In this document: positions 58,166-64,000 of the stretch, piece by piece | Position numbering within the stretch: the first letter of the stretch is position 1 | Layout of the letters: each line of letters begins with the position of its first letter | Assembly: GCA_027946365.1 (NCBI GenBank) | Contig: JAPEUQ010000004.1 | Coordinates: 3,782,001-3,846,000 of the forward strand | Reading direction: 5' to 3' | DNA length: 64,000 bases | From: Kalmusia sp. IMI 367209 | Taxonomy: Eukaryota > Ascomycota > Dothideomycetes > Pleosporales > Didymosphaeriaceae | Translations under genes and position numbers: made by a program | Notes under the pieces: generated by a model | The model's input: only the letters and a program-made list of their open reading frames with translations | Told to the model about the DNA's origin: nothing | The model's database searches: none

Positions 58166-59913
58166 TATTAGAGTATTTATTTATTATTAGTTAATAGATT
58201 ATATATATCCTCCTTTCGAGGGCTCAATTTCGCCACCAACTCTTAAAGAGAAGCCTTGCGCAATTTGTGTCCACAATCAATACTAGCTGATTGAGGAATG
58301 CCTTAGTAAGATCAATCCATTATTTACAGCTGGAATCTAGACTCACCAATTCCAACGTCGGTCGAATACTCTTCATTGTACTCCACCAATGTGTAGCCTT
58401 CCCACTTTTTATAGGTGATTGGCCTGCAGGTGATTGTGGACCCGGTGGTCCAATATTTGGTTGAATTTCTGTACATGTAGTAAGAACACGTAAAGGAGTG
58501 ATTGATGTACTGCAATATTTAGCATAGCACGCTCGGGACCGTGAGCTCTTCGGATGCACCTACGTCGATGGCCATGTACTGAAGTTGTATATCATGGTCG
58601 CCATCCTCAAGGGTCCAACACACAACGGGGCCGTCACCACCTTCATAGTCAATGTTCTCGGCCGTGGTGAACATTAAGAATCAATTTGGAAAATTGAGCA
58701 GCTGCATCAATCCCCACACTTTCGCCATAGATGCTTCGATAACAGCACTTTCGTGGACGAATGGAGCCGTCTTAGATATCTTGCTCGAGAGCTCTTAATG
58801 ACGGATGAACAAATTCTTTGCCTTAGGTTGGACAGTGCAGTCGGAAGCAGTGAAACGTGGAGAATGCTACGGACAAATACTTGACGTTATGGTCAGCATA
58901 ATGGAGTCAATAAGAACACGTTCACTCCGATCTCCGGTATCGAGTGCAACACTAGCAGTCGGGTTTCTGTGGAAAACCCGAACCAAATTGGGCCAACAAG
59001 CGTGTCTATGATGCTAGAGTTGACCAAGCGATTTTGTGATATTTAAGTTGTCCGGCTGCGGATTCTTGACCAAACCCGTCAGATTTTGACTGCTATGTCT
59101 GAGTTTATAGCCATGCGATACAGGCGAAGACGAACAGTGTCCCGGACCATCATATTTAGTCTCAAACCCTAACGCGGTGGTAAGCAGCTCGTCAGGGTTT
59201 ATCAGACTGGCGCTGGCACTAGCGTGTCCTTTCCAAGACCAGAGTGCTAGTCTAGACCAGCCTATCTGAGAAGTGCGCTTGACTTGAGCGATTGTCTTAG
59301 GGGTACCTCTGCCCTTCACGAGTCATTACAGCGAAAAAGGGTTCTCGCATGGAGCCCGATGATATAACAAGATGCCCTCAGATGCACGTCCAGGAATGAA
59401 TGGGAGTTGCTACACGCACAATACTAGCGCGTTATCATCGATTAGGAAGCACCGGAAGAGACCTACGGGGAACGTAGTCCTACCGTACATCCTTGTTCAA
59501 CATACGATTATAAAACATGTCACGTATTTAATTGTTATCCTCCACTATTTTCTTCTGCTGCTGTCTTCCGGGCACTTTAAACTGCCATCACTATATTGAA
59601 CAATCAGGCAAATCATGGCCACATCTTCTAAATTAGTGTCCTCTTCGACCCGCTCAATTAGCAATACAACTGTCTTAGCTGCGAATAGTAGCGAGATTGC
59701 GAAGCGTCGGCTCAATTTGTGGTCGGTGGTTGGGGTTAGAATCTGTGTCAGCGCGACGGTACTGTCTTCATCATCCCCCGATCCTTGATTACACAAGACT
59801 AAGAATCTGATTAGTACGAAGCCATCACTACTACATTACTGGCTGCTCTGGTCTCTGGGGGGCCTCCAACAGTAATCCACCGATTCATCGTTACGGCCAT
59901 CTTTTTAACCATC
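58166..59913. other. gene-poor region
   Basis: Minus-strand frames at 58324-58515 (SFTCSYYMYRNSTKYWTT) and 59014-59319 (ASASLINPDELLTTALGF) may be fragments of old genes; I cannot name them. No complete gene. Confidence 0.4.
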
Positions 59914-60700
59914 ATGGCTGCCTCTCTGGGCGAGCTGGCCAAGTAGGAGACGTAGGCGGTCGTGTGAATATTGCAAATTCTGACTGCACAACTAGCATCT
60001 GGCCTGCTGCGGGGGGTCCCTATGCCTGAGTGGCGGTAATGAGCAGTGAAAGGTATAAAAAGCTTGTTGGCTACATTGTGGAGTGGCTCAATTTTCTTCG
60101 ATGCTTATAGGTATTGCTCGAACTCTCTTTGGAGTTGCCTTTCAGGTACAAGCCTACAAAATTGCTTGCAATGAAGCTTACGTTCCGCAGTGGTGGCACC
60201 TAACACTGGTTAGTACCGCTTCGCTATGATCGACGGGACTTTTTTAGACTGACATGATTGAACATTCATGCTCCTTCTCATCACAGTAATACTGTTTCAT
60301 GTTTTTGCTACCGAGGGCAATCATGTTGTGAACGTTAGTCGTAAGTTTTGCATGTACCATGCCTCCAATTGATACTGACGTTCGAACCTCAATGTAGTCA
60401 CCATTGTACACATTGTTGCCTTTTAAGCCATATGAATCACGGGATTGGACTGTAAAAGTCCTGATTAAAATAGTTCGCGATACGTCTTTGTCGGTGTGGA
60501 AACAATTTCAGGGTGGTCAAGTGATGGCATCGCATTCTGCATTGGTGTGATGAGTCTCACCACTAGTTTCGTTAGACTATATGCACCCAGGCATTTCTCT
60601 GCAGAAATGAGCAATGCTGCTCGAGATCTCTTGAGAGCGAATTAGTATCACGAAGACTCAAAGGATTATTTCAGCTGATCCAGTAATATTCTCCGCCTGC
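59914..60700 (+). pseudogene. amino-acid permease (APC family), heavily degenerate
   Basis: MAASLGELAK, then in other frames LLGYIV-like and FQVQAYKIACNEAYVPQWWH, and a clear 47-residue block at 60505-60645 starting TISGWSSDGIAFCIGVMSLT and ending FSAEMSNAARDLLRAN. These match the fungal GABA/choline-type permeases (SGW-SDGIAFCIG and EE-NAARD-PRA signatures). At least four frame changes and several stops separate the pieces. It is the oldest-looking pseudogene of the window. Confidence 0.55.
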
Positions 60701-60945
60701 CTTGATGACGCTATTCTGACGTTTTTATATCTGGCCAATATGTTCTTTTATGCCCCACCCATAGCAACATTAGTCTCCACACCGATGATTACATTGCAAC
60801 CCATATTCAGCGTTATACTATATGCAACACAGTCGCGTGCAGGAGCTATAGTGTTATATACTTCCACAACCACAACTATATAGATATGTCAAAAGATATC
60901 TCTAAATGTTGAAAAACAATTATAGTAGTAAGTACTCCTCACATC

Positions 60946-61070
60946 TTTGCTATCACCACCTTTTAATAGGCCTTTTAAGTTAATAAGTAGGAGGGAACCC
61001 CCGCTATCTTTTTTAGCTCACTATTCTTTAAACTACGTACAATCTTTCGATGCTTAGTAATACATATATA
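60946..61070 (-). repeat. transposon remnant, repeat copy C (inverted)
   Basis: The reverse complement matches the left end of copy A for about 120 bp (gcatcgaaagattgtacgta, gatagcgggggttccctcct) and then departs. It lies in an A+T-rich block (60840-61260) just beyond the 3' end of the fructosamine-kinase-like gene. Confidence 0.7.
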
Positions 61071-61351
61071 TAAAATCAATATCTCTCTTTGATAGTATAA
61101 TTAAACTTAGATTTTATTATCATTATACTCATTTGGATATCTATTAATAAGATATCGCATATTACTTAGAGCACTAAACCACTTAGTCATATAGACTTTA
61201 ATTTAAATCTTAAAAATTAAAAACTTACAGTTCTCTAAGCCTAGTATTATTAGGATAGTGAGCTGAAGAAAGAAGGTCAAATTGACTAAGTAGGTGCGTC
61301 ATTAGTTGCCGACTATTCAGCGGTGACAAAATTCAAGATCAGAGATTACGG

Positions 61352-62482
61352 CTATGAGCAGGATTTATATACATACATGGAATAAAGAATGTTCCGATCC
61401 TCCCAGTCCTCCACCGGGTCCGATCGGGGGATAAGTTTATGATATTCATCCATGTATTGTCGTCCAATACAGAATCTCTCTGGTCTCCACTTCCCAAGAT
61501 CATCTGTGAGTATGGTTACTTAGTATAAAACCACTACGCACGCGCAAATGTTTTCTTCAGGTTAAAGTATAGTGGTTGTTCAGTGACTCACATTCGTTAT
61601 GCCCCCAAAATGACCCTGCGTCAAAGATAATAAGTCTTCGGCTCTCCTTGTCCAGCTTTACATTGCGGATCTGTAGGTCTCCGTGGATCAATGTCGGCCG
61701 AACTGTTCTGCCTTGTCTCTCAAGGGGCCTGAGGAGCCGAGGGATAACCTTCTGCAAGAGGTCGACTGCTAAGGAACTGAGCTCTTGAGAATGCCCATGA
61801 GTGACCGATTCGTAATCTAGAATGCGACGCAGGCCTCTAACGAAGAATTTGTATCCGCCCAATCATTGTCCTGGGGCATTTTGCCTACAGGTGTGGCTAC
61901 ATGAAAGCCGAACCTTCCGCCTGGCTTGGGAAGTATCTGGCCTCGTTCATTGAGCTCGGAACTTTTGTTGTGAAACTCAGCGGTCAAAGCGCAGAAGGAT
62001 TCTATGTCGGGCTGTTCGTGAACCAAATCATGGAAGCGGCTGATATAAAAATAATGATCTGGCTGTGAGGCACATGCACCCCAAGCAATCGGTTTCACAA
62101 CATTTTCAGGCGTAATGGAGTGCAGCAGTAACATGGATTCGTACTCCCCACGCAGCATGCTCTTTCCAAATTCGCCTTTGGCAATCTGTCTCGTGATTTA
62201 GATTTACTCTGTCAATCATAATGAACAGCCAATGGGTACCTTAACGAAATAGCTCTTCTTTATCAAGCCTGTCTCTGCGACTGACACTCGCGACGGCCAT
62301 GACCAGGTGCTGTCTCCAGGAGGGCTAGTCTCGATATGGTCTTGACTTCTGGAAATATCTACATCGTAATATGAGCATATTGAACGTCCGATAAGTAGTC
62401 AAGACATACATGGTATGATCGCTTCATCGATTGAGACGTCGTTCAGAACAGGACAGGGCAATGTAGGCTTTGTGGGCATCAT
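61352..62482 (-). CDS. fructosamine-kinase-family protein (phosphotransferase), frameshifted and 3'-truncated
   Basis: Fructosamine-3-kinase-like enzymes phosphorylate sugar adducts on protein lysines so that they fall off. Exons on the minus strand: 62410-62482 (start MMPTKPTLPCPVLNDVS), 62240-62358, 61592-62185 and 61503 leftward. Motifs: SYFVK-IAKGEFGKSMLRGEY, KPIAWGACASQPDHYFYISR, GRFGFHVATPVGKMPQDNDW, VIPRLLRPLERQGRTVRPTL, the catalytic HGD (HGDLQIRNVKLD), FDAGSFWGHNE-Y and KWRPERFCIGRQYMDEYHKL. One base is missing near 61850, in an A run (gatacaaattc), which breaks the frame. The end RNILYSM runs into TAG 61352-61354, short of the usual C-terminus, close to repeat copy C. Either a pseudogene or a gene with one sequencing error and a truncated end. 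Confidence 0.7.
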
Positions 62483-63091
62483 CCTTAAGGTTGCCGACAG
62501 TTCAACACTGAAGTTTGTCTGAAGACACGGGTTTCGCCAGGGTACCGGACGAGTTCCTTTTACATACAAATTTCCGACCTAGAAAGTACGACTTCCCATC
62601 AATTAGCAAGGCTGAGACTGAAGCAGACAAAGCATACGAGACTGTTGCTGTAACCCCTTGTATAACGATAGAATGCGCAAGGCATGGCGGGAAGTCATCC
62701 GCTTTGTACTTACTGATTGTCGTGCAATATAGATGTATAGGAGCCCGTGATGATAGGTCACCTGTTTCACCATGAACAACGTGGCAATCGTTCATTAGTC
62801 ACCAGGTCAGTACATTCAGCTTACAGCCCGTAATACACTATGAGTACATGTGCTACCCTCACATCATAGTTGCCGTTTATTCAAGAATGCGTTTACTGGA
62901 CGGTCACAGATTGATGGTCACCTCAATACACATAAAAGCTGTAGCGACAATATGTAGATTGAAGCATTTCAGGAACACGTCATCTAGCTACACAATCATC
63001 ACATAGGGCAGTCCAAATTGAGATTCCGTTGACTGGAGGAAAGCAGACGATATCTTCATTTACCGTGTCATAAGAGCGTGTTTACCTGACA
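62483..63091. other. intergenic
   Basis: Frames at 62515-62775 (+) and 62502-62795 (-) overlap and match nothing known. Contains the promoter of the kinase-like gene (-) and the 3' flank of the metallo-beta-lactamase gene (-). Confidence 0.45.
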
Positions 63092-64000
63092 CTAAAGTTC
63101 TCCATGCTGCGACCTGTCCTCTTCTCGGTCCCTAGCAATCTTCTGCAATTCGGTTAGAAACGACCACCGTCCCGCTGCCTTCCAGCCTTTATTCTTCCAG
63201 TCGTTGGCAGTCATTGGGTAGTATTCCAATGTCTCGTAGATGGATACGTCGTGTGCAAAAACCACGAAAACCCGTTCATCAACATCAAATCTCTGGACGC
63301 TCTCAATCGTTTTCTCTGCATCTTTGAGATATTCGGGGAAGCAGGGATCAAGGCCTAAGTATGGCAGCGTCCGCGAATTTCGAGGGTGCATTTTGAGAAG
63401 TGATTCAACAGGGCAAGGCCGTGGAACTATTCCAGCGATATCAACAAGGTCTGGTAGCGGAAGAGCTTCGGAGGGCCGGATTTCTCCTCCAAGGTGAATG
63501 CTGTCAGCAGCAAGGAAGATAAACGTAGCTGGATCGGCTGATGTTCTCGCTAGAGCATTTATGTGCCCGAGTGAGTGCTAGGAAGATGGTTAGTATACCA
63601 ACAAATTGGGTGCCCTAGCTCCCTCACTCACGCCCGGTGCGTCGAGAAGATAGAAGCTGCCATCTCCAAAGTAGTCATAGCCTAATAGGCCACCAATATT
63701 AATGTTAAAGCTGCTCGCATCAAGCCCAATGATGTTCCGACCAGCGACGTCTTACTCATGGAACTGTGAATCGGGAACTGCTGGCCAGCCGGGCATGTAT
63801 CGATCCTTGATACCCGGTCCTACGATAAGGTCAGTAGTCGATGGAAAACTGGCAAGATTACCTGTGTGATCCCAATGGATATGGCTGCCCGATCATCGTC
63901 AGTATACACCCGGTGATAGTCTGTTATCAAGGCCTGCAGTACTTACCTCCACACAACGGCATCAATCTTATCCAAATCGGTCCCGCCATTGCTTAGGATG
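63092..64000 (-). CDS. metallo-beta-lactamase-fold hydrolase, partial (5' end outside window), one in-frame TAA
   Basis: Exons: 63947 rightward off the window (LDKIDAVVWS), 63632-63884 and 63092-63577, with introns of 62 and 54 bp. The metal-binding motif HIHWDHTG (HxHxDH) starts the second exon; DGSFYLLDAPG-HSLGHINALA (next metal His) and FIFLAADSIHLGGEIRPSEA follow, the order seen in fungal MBL-fold proteins often annotated as lactonase-like or uncharacterised hydrolases. TAA at 63752-63754 interrupts between FHE and DVAGRNIIGL; it fits CAA>TAA. A donor-like GTAAGA overlaps it, but no acceptor nearby keeps the frame. Possibly inactive; the 5' part is not visible. Confidence 0.65.

Noticed and set aside
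1..64000. tRNA, rRNA and CRISPR arrays
   Set aside because: No cloverleaf with A/B boxes, rRNA core or regularly spaced repeat was noticed by eye; tRNAs could still have been missed without a scan.

Overview
The window is fungal nuclear DNA. Genes carry many short spliceosomal introns (about 45-90 bp, GT..AG, CTRAY-like branch points). Recognisable genes are Pezizomycotina types: ILV3, ribosomal protein S19, MTC1, a NACHT STAND receptor, a HET-domain gene, a LysM effector, DUF4188 and NmrA-like proteins. A filamentous ascomycete, perhaps a Dothideomycete, is the best inference; the sequence alone does not fix the species.

Layout. The first 28 kb is mostly ordinary, gene-dense and GC-balanced: the 3' end of ILV3, rps19, a small secreted protein, a GNAT-like gene with frame breaks, a secreted intradiol dioxygenase, a 957-residue membrane-anchored amidohydrolase, an RGG/proline-rich nuclear-type protein, MTC1, a UPF0390 (DUF2462) protein, a Helo-like/NACHT receptor and three conserved or orphan hypotheticals. 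A perfect 38-bp inverted repeat lies at 22.6 kb.

From about 28 to 64 kb the window is accessory in character. Genes are sparse and most are broken: a RING finger, an SDR joined to an NmrA-like enzyme, a DUF4188 monooxygenase, two MFS transporters, a lysine-acetyltransferase-like gene, a HET gene and an amino-acid permease. Most of the nonsense codons I could interpret fit CpA>TpA changes on one strand or the other, as RIP (repeat-induced point mutation) would give. Three diverged A+T-rich copies of one repeat lie at 51.5, 57.9 and 61.0 kb, and the last sits at the missing 3' end of a fructosamine-kinase-like gene.

Intact islands in this decayed zone look selected. They are a LysM effector, a Cys-rich secreted protein, an NmrA-like oxidoreductase, a 544-residue secreted six-hairpin-like protein and a 62-residue knottin-like secreted protein. 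Such a mix of secreted proteins, self-recognition genes and transposon remnants is typical of fast-evolving fungal compartments. No operon-like logic, tRNA, rRNA or CRISPR was seen. Several frame breaks fall in homopolymers and could be assembly errors, so 'pseudogene' calls resting only on a one-base shift are provisional.
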